Source: DATJSJ01 sp035504175 (GTDB lineage: Bacteria > Pseudomonadota > Alphaproteobacteria > Acetobacterales > Acetobacteraceae). From it: a DNA stretch of 24,282 nucleotides. The notes under the pieces are model-generated. The model was not told where the DNA came from. It searched no databases and saw only the letters and a program-made list of their open reading frames with translations. Both the position numbers and the translations under genes were made by a program. The DNA is taken from contig DATJSJ010000084.1 of NCBI GenBank assembly GCA_035504175.1, positions 1 to 24,282 on the forward strand, given 5' to 3'. Every line of letters begins with the position of its first letter. Position 1 is the stretch's first letter. Positions 7,859-15,964 of the stretch are shown here, one piece after another.

Positions 7859-8998
7859 ATGCGCCTGGCGGTGCTGAAGGAGCGGGCTGAGGCGGAGACG
7901 CGCGTCGCGGCGACGCCGGAAACGGTGCGCAAGCTGATCGCCCTCGGCCTCACCGTCGCGGTCGAGCAGGGCGCCGGTGCGGCGGCCGCGATCCCCGATG
8001 CCGATTTCGCCGCTGCCGGTGCCGAGATCGCGCCGGACGCGGCGGCCGCCCTGGCCGGCGCCGGCATCGTCTTCGCGGTGCAGATGCCCGGGCCGGATCT
8101 GCGCGCGATGATCCCGCGCGGTGCGCTGCTGGTCTGCGTCGCCGGGGCGCACGGCGACGCTGCGCTGCTGCCGGCGCTGGCGGACGCCGGCATCGACACC
8201 GCGGCGATGGAATTGCTGCCGCGCATCACCCGGGCGCAGTCGATGGACGTGCTCTCCAGCCAGGCCAATCTCGCCGGCTATCGCGCGGTGGTCGAGGCGG
8301 CGGCGGCGTTCGAGCGCGGCTTCCCGATGATGATGACCGCGGCGGGCACCGTGCCGCCGGCGCGGGTGTTCGTGATCGGCGCCGGCGTCGCCGGGCTGCA
8401 GGCGATCGCGACGGCGCGCCGGCTGGGCGCGATCGTCTCGGCGACCGACGTGCGGCCGGCGGCGAAGGAGGAGATCAAGTCGCTCGGCGCCGCCTTCGTC
8501 GGCGTCGAGGATGAGGAGACCGCGGCGCAGACCGGTGCCTACGCGCGCGAGATGAGCGACGAGTTCCGCCGCAAGCAGGCTGAGCTGATGGCAACGACGG
8601 TCGCCAAGAACGACATCGTCATCTGCACCGCCCTGGTGATGGGCCGGCGCGCCCCGGTGATCGTCAGGCGCGCCATGGTGGAGGCGATGAAACCCGGCAG
8701 CGTCGTCGTCGACCTCGCCGCCGACGCCGGCGGCAATTGCGAGGCGACCGTCCCGGGGGAGGTGACGACAACCGATGGCGGCGTGCGCATTCTCGGCTGG
8801 CGCAACTGGCCGGGCCGGATCGCGGTCGCCTCGAGCAGCCTCTATGCCCGCAACCTGCTGACGTTCCTCGCCGCCTTCTGGGACAAGGAGGCGAAGGCGC
8901 CGAAATTGCCGGAGGGCGACGACATCGTGCGCGGCGTGATGCTCACGCGCGCCGGCGCCGTCGTGCACCCGAGCTTCCTGCCGCAAGCCGCCGCCTGA
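7859..8998 (+). CDS. pntAA: NAD(P) transhydrogenase subunit alpha part 1 (PntAA, NAD(H)-binding domain I)
   Basis: 379 residues, the size of the separate alpha-1 subunit in Alphaproteobacteria such as Rhodospirillum. The N-terminal half has ETRVAATPETVRKLIALG, and the nucleotide fold has VIGAGVAGLQA (GAGVAG at 174-179) ending in the acidic ATDVRP, as expected for NAD. This soluble domain works with PntAB and PntB at the inner membrane, using the proton gradient to reduce NADP with NADH. The ATG at 7859 has a run of six G (about 7846-7851) as its ribosome site and the protein aligns from residue 1. The 145-bp gap from the divergent OGFr gene should hold promoters for both directions. Confidence 0.95.
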   Translation: MRLAVLKERAEAETRVAATPETVRKLIALGLTVAVEQGAGAAAAIPDADFAAAGAEIAPDAAAALAGAGIVFAVQMPGPDLRAMIPRGALLVCVAGAHGDAALLPALADAGIDTAAMELLPRITRAQSMDVLSSQANLAGYRAVVEAAAAFERGFPMMMTAAGTVPPARVFVIGAGVAGLQAIATARRLGAIVSATDVRPAAKEEIKSLGAAFVGVEDEETAAQTGAYAREMSDEFRRKQAELMATTVAKNDIVICTALVMGRRAPVIVRRAMVEAMKPGSVVVDLAADAGGNCEATVPGEVTTTDGGVRILGWRNWPGRIAVASSSLYARNLLTFLAAFWDKEAKAPKLPEGDDIVRGVMLTRAGAVVHPSFLPQAAA

Positions 8999-9059
8999 GC
9001 CCGCCCCGGGTCCCGCCGCCCGACCAGCCGCCTGCGCCGCCGCATTCCGAGAGGCAGAG

Positions 9060-9467
9060 ATGAACCCGAACACGATCGCCGACGAGGCCAGCCGGCTCAG
9101 CGAGAGCGCGCAGGAGCTGGCGATGCACGCGCATCAGGTCGCATCCGCGCTGGCGCACCAGGCCGCACCCGTTGCGGCCGAAGCGGAGCCGTTCATCTTC
9201 CTGCTGACGATTTTCCTGCTTGCCTGCTTCGTCGGCTACTACGTCGTGTGGAACGTCACCCCGGCGCTGCACAGCCCGCTGATGGCGGTGACCAACGCGA
9301 TTTCCTCGGTGATCGTGGTCGGCGCGATGCTCGCGACCGGGCTCGCCGCCAGTGCCTGGGCGACGTTCTTCGGCTTCATCGCCGTGCTGCTCGCCAGTGT
9401 GAACATCTTCGGCGGCTTTCTGGTCACGCAGCGGATGCTGTCGATGTTCCGCGCCCGCGGCAAATAG
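9060..9467 (+). CDS. pntAB: NAD(P) transhydrogenase subunit alpha part 2 (PntAB, membrane domain)
   Basis: 135 residues with a hydrophilic, helical N-terminus of about 40 residues and three to four hydrophobic segments, including PFIFLLTIFLLACFVGYYVVW and the typical HSPLMAVTNAISSVIVVGA motif of transhydrogenase domain II. It forms half of the proton channel with PntB. GAGAGGCAGAG upstream of the ATG provides a ribosome site. It lies 61 bp after pntAA and 9 bp before pntB, so it is clearly one operon. In E. coli this part is fused to PntA; the split form is usual in Alphaproteobacteria. Confidence 0.95.
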   Translation: MNPNTIADEASRLSESAQELAMHAHQVASALAHQAAPVAAEAEPFIFLLTIFLLACFVGYYVVWNVTPALHSPLMAVTNAISSVIVVGAMLATGLAASAWATFFGFIAVLLASVNIFGGFLVTQRMLSMFRARGK

Positions 9468-9476
9468 GGCGCCGCC

Positions 9477-10886
9477 ATGTCCCCGGGCCTCACCTCGCTG
9501 TTCTATCTGATCGCCGCCGTCCTGTTCATCCTGGCGCTGCGCGGACTTTCCAGCCCGACCACGTCCCGCCGCGGCAACCAGTTTGGCATGGCCGGCATGC
9601 TGATCGCGGTGCTCGCGACGCTCGCGCATCGCGACTTCGCCGTGCACGGCTACGTCCTGATCGTGATTGCGATCGCGATCGGCGGCACGATCGGCACCAT
9701 CGTCGCGCGGCGGATCCAGATGACCGCGCTGCCGCAGCTGGTCGCCGCGTTCCACTCGCTGGTCGGCCTGGCCGCGGTGTTCGTCGCCGCCTCCGCCCTG
9801 AACGCACCCGACGCGTTCGGCATCGGCACGCCGGGTCACATCTACACACGCTCGCTGATCGAGATGTCGCTCGGGCTTGCGATCGGCGCGATCACCTTCA
9901 CCGGTTCGCTGATCGCGTTTGCCAAGCTGCAGGCGCTGATGAAGGGCGCGCCGATCAATTTCCGCTACCAGCACCAGCTCAATCTCGGCCTCGCCGTGCT
10001 GCTGCTGGTACTGATCGTGATTTTCGTCGCCAGCAGCAGCCAGTTCGTGTTCTGGCTGATCGCACTGCTGGCGCTGGCACTCGGCTTCCTGATCATCATC
10101 CCGATCGGCGGCGCCGACATGCCGGTGGTGATCTCGATGCTGAACAGCTACTCCGGCTGGGCGGCGAGCGGCATCGGCTTCACCATCCAGAACCTCGCAT
10201 TGATCATCACCGGCGCGCTGGTCGGCTCGTCCGGCGCGATCCTGTCCTACATCATGTGCAAGGGCATGAACCGCTCGATCATCAACGTGCTGCTGGGCGG
10301 GTTCGGTACCGACACCGGCGGTGCCGCGGCAAGCGGAGCCGCGGGCGGCGACCGGGCGGTCAAGAGCGGCGCGGCGGACGACGCTGCCTTCATCATGAAG
10401 AACGCGTCCAAGGTGATCGTCGTGCCGGGCTACGGCATGGCGGTGGCGCAGGCGCAGCACGCGCTGCGCGAAATGGCCGATACGCTGAAGAAAGAGGGGG
10501 TGGAGGTGAAATACGCGATCCACCCGGTGGCCGGCCGCATGCCCGGCCACATGAACGTGCTGCTGGCCGAGGCCAACGTGCCCTATGACGAAGTGTTCGA
10601 GCTCGATGAAATCAACAACGAGTTCAGCACCACCGACGTCGTCTACGTGATCGGCGCCAACGACGTGACCAATCCAGCGGCGAAGACCGATCCCAAATCG
10701 CCGATCTACGGCATGCCGATCCTGGAAGTCGACAAGTCGCGCACCGTGCTGTTCGTCAAGTGCTCGATGGCCTCGGGCTACGCCGGCGTCGACAACGAGC
10801 TGTTCTTCCGAACCAACACCATGATGCTGTTCGGCGACGCGAAGAAGATGACCGAGGAGATCGTGCAGGCGCTGGGCCGGGCCTGA
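9477..10886 (+). CDS. pntB: NAD(P) transhydrogenase subunit beta (PntB)
   Basis: 469 residues, normal for PntB. The N-terminal half has about eight to nine membrane segments (proton-translocating domain II). The C-terminal soluble domain III binds NADP(H): VIVVPGYGMAVAQAQHAL, the AIHPVAGRMPGHMNVLLAEA segment, VYVIGANDVTNPAA and the EVDKSRTVLFVKCSM motif are all present and intact. A Gly/Ala-rich linker (about residues 278-295) joins the halves. Together with PntAA and PntAB it makes NADPH at the expense of the proton gradient. The gene ends 455 bp before the next one, in a region of large inverted repeats. Confidence 0.96.
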   Translation: MSPGLTSLFYLIAAVLFILALRGLSSPTTSRRGNQFGMAGMLIAVLATLAHRDFAVHGYVLIVIAIAIGGTIGTIVARRIQMTALPQLVAAFHSLVGLAAVFVAASALNAPDAFGIGTPGHIYTRSLIEMSLGLAIGAITFTGSLIAFAKLQALMKGAPINFRYQHQLNLGLAVLLLVLIVIFVASSSQFVFWLIALLALALGFLIIIPIGGADMPVVISMLNSYSGWAASGIGFTIQNLALIITGALVGSSGAILSYIMCKGMNRSIINVLLGGFGTDTGGAAASGAAGGDRAVKSGAADDAAFIMKNASKVIVVPGYGMAVAQAQHALREMADTLKKEGVEVKYAIHPVAGRMPGHMNVLLAEANVPYDEVFELDEINNEFSTTDVVYVIGANDVTNPAAKTDPKSPIYGMPILEVDKSRTVLFVKCSMASGYAGVDNELFFRTNTMMLFGDAKKMTEEIVQALGRA

Positions 10887-10942
10887 TCGCGCGGATCGCA
10901 GGGCGGGATGGTGCGAGACGCGAGGACCGTGGGCCAGCCTGC

Positions 10943-11058
10943 CCTCGATCGCCGATCGCCTGTCCTTGGGCGCGGCAGCGTCAAGGCCAGGCCCCTTCGG
11001 GGCGCCTTCGGCGGCCTTGACCCTGCCACACCCAAGGACAGAGAGCTTGGGATCGAGG
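10943..11058. repeat. Inverted-repeat element 1 (116 bp, 46-bp arms)
   Basis: Arms 10943-10988 and 11013-11058 pair without gaps at 35 of 46 positions. Conserved blocks are the outer CCTCGATC/GATCGAGG, the middle CTGTCCTTGGG/CCCAAGGACAG, GGCAG/CTGCC and the inner GTCAAGGCC/GGCCTTGAC; a 9-bp block between outer and middle has diverged. The 24-bp centre contains two small hairpins, GCCCC-TTC-GGGGC and CGCC-TTC-GGCG. No coding potential or flanking duplication was recognised. It may be a MITE or REP-like dispersed repeat, or a structured transcript end for pntB. Confidence 0.7.
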
Positions 11059-11106
11059 AAAGGGCCGGGTGTGCAGGTTGGCGTTGGCGGGATGTGCTGC
11101 GGATGC

Positions 11107-11242
11107 GTGCTTTCTTCGATCAGAAGCCAACGCCTCCGCGGACGGGTCGGGGTCAACCCCTCGCGCAGCGACCCGCGCAGCGGGCTTGGGGGTTGACGCC
11201 GAGCCGTTCGCGGAGCGCACCATCGCCGATCGAAGGCAGCAC
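11107..11242. repeat. Inverted-repeat element 2 (136 bp, 54-bp arms)
   Basis: Arms 11107-11160 and 11189-11242 are symmetric without gaps. The outer 15 bp match at 13 of 15 (GTGCTTTCTTCGATC against GATCGAAGGCAGCAC), a middle block of about 11 bp has diverged, and the inner part is strongly paired, ending in the perfect GTCAACCCC/GGGGTTGAC. The centre holds CGCGCAGCG twice. The layout TCGATC-N30-GTCAA resembles TCGATC-N29-GTCAA in element 1, so the two look related. It lies 100 bp before the peroxidase gene and could carry its promoter, though none was identified. Confidence 0.65.
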
Positions 11243-11341
11243 AATTCTCGGCGGCCGCATCGACGGACGGGCGACCGCCCCGATCGGCGGCACGGCCCGC
11301 AAGTGATGTCTCGTGGAGACCGGGAAGCAACGGAGGCGAAC

Positions 11342-12322
11342 GTGAATCGGTGGACCTGGCTGGCCGGCGCGGCTCTGCTCGTTCTGGCGAGCGCGGTGCC
11401 GGCACTTGCCGACGAGGTGCCGGTCGAGACCCAGATCGTCGATGCGCTGAACAAAGTCTGGGGCGTGCATCCGGGCTTTCGCGCCAATCATGCCAAGGGC
11501 GTGGTCCTCGAGGGCAGTTTCACCGCCTCGCCGGATGCCGCGCACTGGAGCAAGGCGGCGATCTTCAGCGGCACCCGCATCCCGGTCACCGTCCGCTTCT
11601 CGGATTCCGGCGGCTTGCCGACGATCCCGGACGGTGCCGCCGTCGCCAACCCGCACGGCATGGCGATCAAGTTCCATCTGGCGAACGGCGACGAGACCGA
11701 CATGGTGCTGAACTCGCTGGCCTTCTTCCCGGTCTCGAGCGGCGCCGGGTTCCGCGACCTGCTGCTCGCGATCGCCGCCAGCAAGCCTGGCACCGCGGAA
11801 CAGACCCCGCTCGACCGTTTCCTCGCGGCGCATCCGGCGGCGCCGGCGGCGCTCGCCTCGGTGCACACGCCCGACAGCCTGGCACACGAGGTCTATAACG
11901 GGGTCGACGCCTTCGTCCTGGTCAACGCCGCCGGAAAGCGGCAGGCGATCCGCTACCGCGTGACGCCGGACCAGGTGGTGCATCTCGACCCGACGGACGC
12001 TGCCAAGCAGCCGCCGGATTTCCTGATGCAGGAGATCGTCGAGCGCGTGCGCCGCGGTCCGGTCACCTTCCACCTCAAGGCGCAGATCGCGGCTGCCGGC
12101 GATCCGACTGCCGACGCGACGAAGCCCTGGCCGGACAGCCGGCAACTGGTCGATCTCGGCGTGCTGACCATCGACCATGCGGTGGCGGACAGTGCCGCCG
12201 CGCAGAAACAGCTCCTGTTCCTTCCCGGCCGGCTGATCGACGGGATCGAAGCGTCCGACGATCCGCTGATCGACGTGCGTGACGGCGCCTACGCCGTGTC
12301 CTTCGCCCGCCGCAGCCAGTAG
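11342..12322 (+). CDS. Exported catalase-related peroxidase (SrpA-like)
   Basis: 326 residues from a GTG with GGAGG 6 nt upstream. A signal peptide is evident at 1-23 (hydrophobic core then PALADE). The mature protein has the catalase-fold distal histidine in GFRANHAKGVVLEG (His50), the heme-pocket segment VTVRFSDSGG, NPHGMAIKFHL, and at the C-terminus SDDPLIDVRDGAYAVSFARR, where the R-x3-Y arrangement (Tyr317) fits the proximal heme ligand of small catalase-related peroxidases. These reduce peroxides with an organic donor and have little true catalase activity. It should act in the periplasm. It stands alone, bounded upstream by two inverted repeats and downstream by a hairpin terminator. 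Confidence 0.88.
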   Translation: MNRWTWLAGAALLVLASAVPALADEVPVETQIVDALNKVWGVHPGFRANHAKGVVLEGSFTASPDAAHWSKAAIFSGTRIPVTVRFSDSGGLPTIPDGAAVANPHGMAIKFHLANGDETDMVLNSLAFFPVSSGAGFRDLLLAIAASKPGTAEQTPLDRFLAAHPAAPAALASVHTPDSLAHEVYNGVDAFVLVNAAGKRQAIRYRVTPDQVVHLDPTDAAKQPPDFLMQEIVERVRRGPVTFHLKAQIAAAGDPTADATKPWPDSRQLVDLGVLTIDHAVADSAAAQKQLLFLPGRLIDGIEASDDPLIDVRDGAYAVSFARRSQ

Positions 12323-12335
12323 CCGGACACAAGAA

Positions 12336-12360
12336 CGGCCGGACCAAGCGGGTCCGGCCG
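12336..12360. terminator. Bidirectional hairpin terminator
   Basis: CGGCCGGACC (12336-12345) and GGTCCGGCCG (12351-12360) form a perfect 10-bp stem with a 5-nt loop, just after the peroxidase stop and before the convergent glycosyltransferase. A weaker second stem GGCCCC/GGGGCC is at 12399-12420, closer to the minus-strand gene. No long T run is present. Confidence 0.65.
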
Positions 12361-12431
12361 ATCAGTCTCCGTGACGGTCGTCGATGCCTGCCGGGCAGGG
12401 CCCCTCCGGGAAGCGGGGCCTCACGCGACGG

Positions 12432-13478
12432 TCAGCGAACGACGCGGAGCAGCGACCCGCGCTCGGCGGCGAGGCGGCGGTAGACCGCGAGATAGTCCTC
12501 CGCCATCCGACGGGCGGTGAAGCGCTCCTCGTAGCGGGCCCGCACCTTGGCGCGGGAGAGATGGTCCAGCCGCTCGACGGCGGCGATCGCGCCCACCTCG
12601 TCCTCGACGATGAAGCCGGTCAGCCCATCCTCGAGCACCTCGGGCACCGAACCGCGGTTGAAGGCGATGACCGGCACCCCGCAGCCCATCGCCTCGATCA
12701 TCACCAGGCCGAACGGTTCCGGCCAGTCGATCGGCATCAGCAGGCCGAGCGCGCCGGACAGGAAGGCCGGCTTCTCCCGCTCGCTGATCTCGCCGATCAT
12801 TTCGACGCCGGGCCCGTCCAGCATCGGGCGGACGACCGTATCGAAATACTGCTGGTCGACCCGATCCACCTTGGCAGCGATCTTCAGCGGGATGCCGCAG
12901 GCCCGGGCGATGCGGATGGCGCGATCGGGTCCCTTCTCCGGGGCGATGCGGCCGAGGAAGGCGAGGTAGCTCGGGGTCGCGCCGCGCACCGGCTCGATCG
13001 GGACGCCGTGATGCACGGTCGCGACATAGTTAGCCTGCGGCAGCGGCCGCCGCTGGGCATTGCTGATCGAGATCACCGGCGCGTGCGGGAAGGTATTGTA
13101 GACCGGCTGCAGCTCCGGCAGGTCCAGCCGCCCATGCAGCGTGGTCACGGACGGCACACGTTGCCGGCTGAACAGCGAGAACGACCAGTAGTCCATATGG
13201 AAGTGCAGCACGTCGAAATCCTCGGCGCGCTGACGCACCTCCTCCATCTGCAGCATGTGCGGAGCGATCGGGTCTCGGATCGCGGGATCGAGCCGCAGCG
13301 CCCGCGGCCAGATCGGTTGCAGCCGTGCCGAGGTCTCGGAATCGCCGCTGGCGAACAGCGTGACGTCATGGCCGAGCGCCACGAGTTCTTCCGTCAGATA
13401 GGACACCACGCGCTCGGTGCCGCCATACAGCTTCGGCGGCACCGCTTCGTGCAAAGGCGCGATCTGCGCGATACGCAT
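12432..13478 (-). CDS. Glycosyltransferase family 4 protein
   Basis: 348 residues from the ATG at 13478. It begins with MRIAQIAPLHEAVPPKLYGGTE, a glycine-rich N-terminal GT-B start, and has FLGRIAPEKG (about 175-183) and the GT4 EX7E motif in EPFGLVMIE (Glu254 and Glu262), followed by MGCGVPVIAFNRGSVPE. A retaining sugar transfer from a nucleotide-sugar donor in the cytoplasm is expected. Acceptor and donor cannot be told from sequence. Proteins of this subtype often occur singly in Alphaproteobacteria and are linked to stress or polysaccharide synthesis. It is divergent from an ABC exporter across a 164-bp spacer, which may mean shared regulation. Confidence 0.88.
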   Translation of the reverse strand: MRIAQIAPLHEAVPPKLYGGTERVVSYLTEELVALGHDVTLFASGDSETSARLQPIWPRALRLDPAIRDPIAPHMLQMEEVRQRAEDFDVLHFHMDYWSFSLFSRQRVPSVTTLHGRLDLPELQPVYNTFPHAPVISISNAQRRPLPQANYVATVHHGVPIEPVRGATPSYLAFLGRIAPEKGPDRAIRIARACGIPLKIAAKVDRVDQQYFDTVVRPMLDGPGVEMIGEISEREKPAFLSGALGLLMPIDWPEPFGLVMIEAMGCGVPVIAFNRGSVPEVLEDGLTGFIVEDEVGAIAAVERLDHLSRAKVRARYEERFTARRMAEDYLAVYRRLAAERGSLLRVVR

Positions 13479-13569
13479 CGGCTTCTTGTCTCCCGAGAGG
13501 ATTGGCCGGCAGAAAATGCCTTGCCTCAGGCTTCAGTAAGGCCCCGACTGCGGCATTTCTTGGGCGAGC

Positions 13570-13587
13570 CCGAGGTAACACCGAGGT
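13570..13587 (+). promoter_or_regulatory. Tandem direct repeat upstream of the ABC exporter gene
   Basis: CCGAGGT occurs at 13570-13576 and 13581-13587, 11 bp apart (one helical turn), followed by TTGACC (13591-13596) that could serve as a -35 box. The spacing resembles half-sites for a response regulator or similar activator. The -10 is weak and the binding protein is unknown. Confidence 0.3.
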
Positions 13588-13642
13588 CGTTTGACCGGCG
13601 GGACAACGGCTCACGAAACTGCGCGTTGCAGTGCGGGAACGC

Positions 13643-15481
13643 ATGGCTAAGTCAATCGTTCGCGAGACCGACGAGGAGGCCGCCCCCACCATGCCTGATT
13701 GCGGGATCGCACCAGCCGCGCCGGGTGAACTCGAAGCCCTGGCGCAGCGGCCGCTGCGCTTCATGATGCGCTACGTCCGCGGCCGCGGACCCGCCCATTT
13801 ACTGGTGTTGTTCTCGGTCGTGGCCGCGGTGGCCTGTGCCACGCTTTCGCAATATGCGGTCAAGCACCTGGTCGACGTGCTCTCCGGCCGCGCGTATCAC
13901 GCGGTCTGGGGAGCCTTCCTCCTGCTGGCCGGCCTGATCACGGCGGACAACATGGCGTGGCGGATCGGCGGCTGGACCGCCACCCATTGTTTCGTGGGGG
14001 TGACGGGCGATATGCGGCGGGATCTGTTCCGCCATCTCACCGGTCATTCCGCGGCCTATTTCGCCGATCGTCAGCCGGGCACGCTGGCCGGCCGGATCAG
14101 CGCCACGTCCAACGCGATCTACCAGGTGGAGAGCTCCTGCGCCTGGACCGTGCTGCCGCCCTGCCTCGCGGTGCTGTTCTCGATCGCCATGCTGGCGGCG
14201 ATCAGCCCGGCGATGGCGGCGGTTCTGGTCGTCGTCGCGGCCGGGCTCGGCGTCATCATGACGCGCATGGCCCGGGCCGGCCGGGTCCTGCATCACCGCT
14301 ATGCCGCCCGGGCCGCGCAGGTCGATGGCGAGCTGGTCGACGTGATCACGAACATGCCCCTGGTCCGCGCCTTCGGCGCGACGCTGCGCGAACGCGAGCG
14401 CTTCGCGAGCCAGGTCCAGGGTGAGATGCAGGCGCGCGGCGAGAGCCTGCGCTACCTGGAGAGACTAAGGCTGTTCCACGCCGGCACCACCGCGGTGCTG
14501 ACCGCCTGCCTGCTGGGCTGGGCGATCCTGCGCTGGCGCGCCGGCCATGCCACGACCGGCGACGTGGTGCTGGTCAGCACACTCGGCTTCACCATCCTGC
14601 ACGGCACCCGCGATCTGGCCGTCGCCCTGGTCGACATCGTGCAGCACGTCGCCCGGCTGGCCGAGGCGCTCAGCACCCTGCTGATCGCGCACGACATGCC
14701 GGACCCGGCGGCGGCCAGGCCGTTGCGGCGGCCGCGCGGCCAGGTCGAATTCCAGGCGGTCGATTACGGCTACACCGAGGCGGTCTCGGTGCTGCGCGAC
14801 TTCGACCTGCGCATCGAATCCGGCACGCGGGTCGGACTGGTCGGCCGCTCCGGCTCCGGCAAGACCACGGTGCTGGCGCTGCTGCAGCGGCTGCGCACGG
14901 TCGATGCCGGCCGGATCCTGATCGACGGCGAGGACATTGCCTGCCTGACCGAGGAGAGCCTGCGTTCCGCGATTGCGGTCGTGCCGCAGGATGTCTCGCT
15001 GTTCGCCCGCTCGGTGATGGAGAATATCCGCTACGGCAAGCCGGATGCCTCGGATGCGGAGGTGTTCGCGGCTGCCGAGGCCGCCGGCGCCCGCGACTTC
15101 ATCGAGGGGCTGGAGCACGGTTTCGATACGGTGGTGGGGGATCGCGGCATCAAGCTGTCGGGCGGGCAGCGGCAGCGGCTGGCGATCGCCCGGGCCTTCC
15201 TGCGCGACGCGCCGATCCTGCTGCTGGACGAGGCGACCTCGGCACTCGACAGCGAGTCCGAGCTTGCCGTGCAGCGGGCGCTCGACCGGCTGATGGTCGG
15301 GCGGACGGTGATCGCCGTCGCGCACCGGCTGTCGACGCTGCAGGATTTCGACCGGATCGTGGTGATGCAGAACGGGCGCGTCCTGGAAGACGGCGCGCCA
15401 CGGGAACTGGAGCGGCGGCGCGGCCCGTATCGGGAGCTGCTGGCCCGACAGGCGCTCACGCTGGTCGACGACGCGGCCTGA
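13643..15481 (+). CDS. ABC exporter, fused membrane and ATPase domains (MsbA/ATM1-like)
   Basis: 612 residues from the ATG at 13643 (a GTG at 13631 and an ATG at 13691 are alternatives). A half-transporter: an N-terminal membrane domain with about six hydrophobic segments (first near 50-75), then an ATPase domain with Walker A GRSGSGKTT at 401-409, the Q-loop VVPQDVSLF, signature LSGGQRQR at 505-512, Walker B ILLLDEATSALD and the H-loop in AVAHRLSTL. It should form a homodimer in the inner membrane that exports a lipid, peptide or polysaccharide. Substrate is unknown; the neighbouring divergent glycosyltransferase weakly suggests a glycan or glycolipid. Confidence 0.88.
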   Translation: MAKSIVRETDEEAAPTMPDCGIAPAAPGELEALAQRPLRFMMRYVRGRGPAHLLVLFSVVAAVACATLSQYAVKHLVDVLSGRAYHAVWGAFLLLAGLITADNMAWRIGGWTATHCFVGVTGDMRRDLFRHLTGHSAAYFADRQPGTLAGRISATSNAIYQVESSCAWTVLPPCLAVLFSIAMLAAISPAMAAVLVVVAAGLGVIMTRMARAGRVLHHRYAARAAQVDGELVDVITNMPLVRAFGATLRERERFASQVQGEMQARGESLRYLERLRLFHAGTTAVLTACLLGWAILRWRAGHATTGDVVLVSTLGFTILHGTRDLAVALVDIVQHVARLAEALSTLLIAHDMPDPAAARPLRRPRGQVEFQAVDYGYTEAVSVLRDFDLRIESGTRVGLVGRSGSGKTTVLALLQRLRTVDAGRILIDGEDIACLTEESLRSAIAVVPQDVSLFARSVMENIRYGKPDASDAEVFAAAEAAGARDFIEGLEHGFDTVVGDRGIKLSGGQRQRLAIARAFLRDAPILLLDEATSALDSESELAVQRALDRLMVGRTVIAVAHRLSTLQDFDRIVVMQNGRVLEDGAPRELERRRGPYRELLARQALTLVDDAA

Positions 15482-15564
15482 GCTTCGCGCATAGCGACCA
15501 TGCTTCCCGCGCAACTCCGGTCGCGGGTCGGATTCACTCCGTCTGGATCGTGCATCGCTCCGGC

Positions 15565-15596
15565 ACCCCTCGGCAAAGGCGGGGGACGCCGGGGGT
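15565..15596. terminator. Possible hairpin terminator between convergent genes
   Basis: ACCCCTCGGC (15565-15574) pairs with GCCGGGGGT (15588-15596) with one bulged T, between the ABC exporter stop and the convergent rpsU stop. No T run follows on either strand. Confidence 0.4.
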
Positions 15597-15609
15597 CAGT
15601 GCGAAAGCG

Positions 15610-15813
15610 TCAGAACCCTTCGCGCTCCAGCCGCTTGCGCTCCAGCTTGCGGGCCCGGCGCACCGCCTCCGCGGCCTCGCGGGCGCGACGCTCGGACGGC
15701 TTCTCGTAGTGGCGCCGCAGCTTCATCTCGCGGAAGACGCCCTCCCGCTGCATCTTCTTCTTGAGCGCCTTCAGCGCCTGGTCGACATTGTTATCGCGGA
15801 CGAGAACCTGCAC
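15610..15813 (-). CDS. rpsU: 30S ribosomal protein bS21
   Basis: 67 residues, full length for bS21, with the family start QVLVRDNNVDQALKALKKKMQREG and the very basic C-terminal helix KPSERRAREAAEAVRRARKLERKR. It binds the small ribosomal subunit near the anti-Shine-Dalgarno region and helps initiation. The start codon is GTG (15813), backed by a strong AGAGGAGAAGG Shine-Dalgarno. The gene stands alone and is divergent from def. Confidence 0.97.
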   Translation of the reverse strand: MQVLVRDNNVDQALKALKKKMQREGVFREMKLRRHYEKPSERRAREAAEAVRRARKLERKRLEREGF

Positions 15814-15964
15814 TGCGCCGCCTTCTCCTCTTGCCCATGGGCCCCGTGATCGGGGCGTGTCAAAACCGTCCCGGTCCGGCTGCCGCCGCGGGAAGGCTGG
15901 CCTATATCACGGTCACCGCCCGCCGCCAAACCGGACTCACAGACACAACGATGTGGACGGCACG

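Noticed and set aside
10908..11306. Open frames on both strands between pntB and the peroxidase gene
   Set aside because: They are Arg/Pro/Gly rich, lack family motifs, and their similarity between strands is explained by the inverted repeats.
8943..11405. Very long minus-strand frame of 820 codons across the pnt genes
   Set aside because: It is His/Asp/Arg/Gln rich, antisense to intact pntAB and pntB, and is a usual artefact of high GC third positions.
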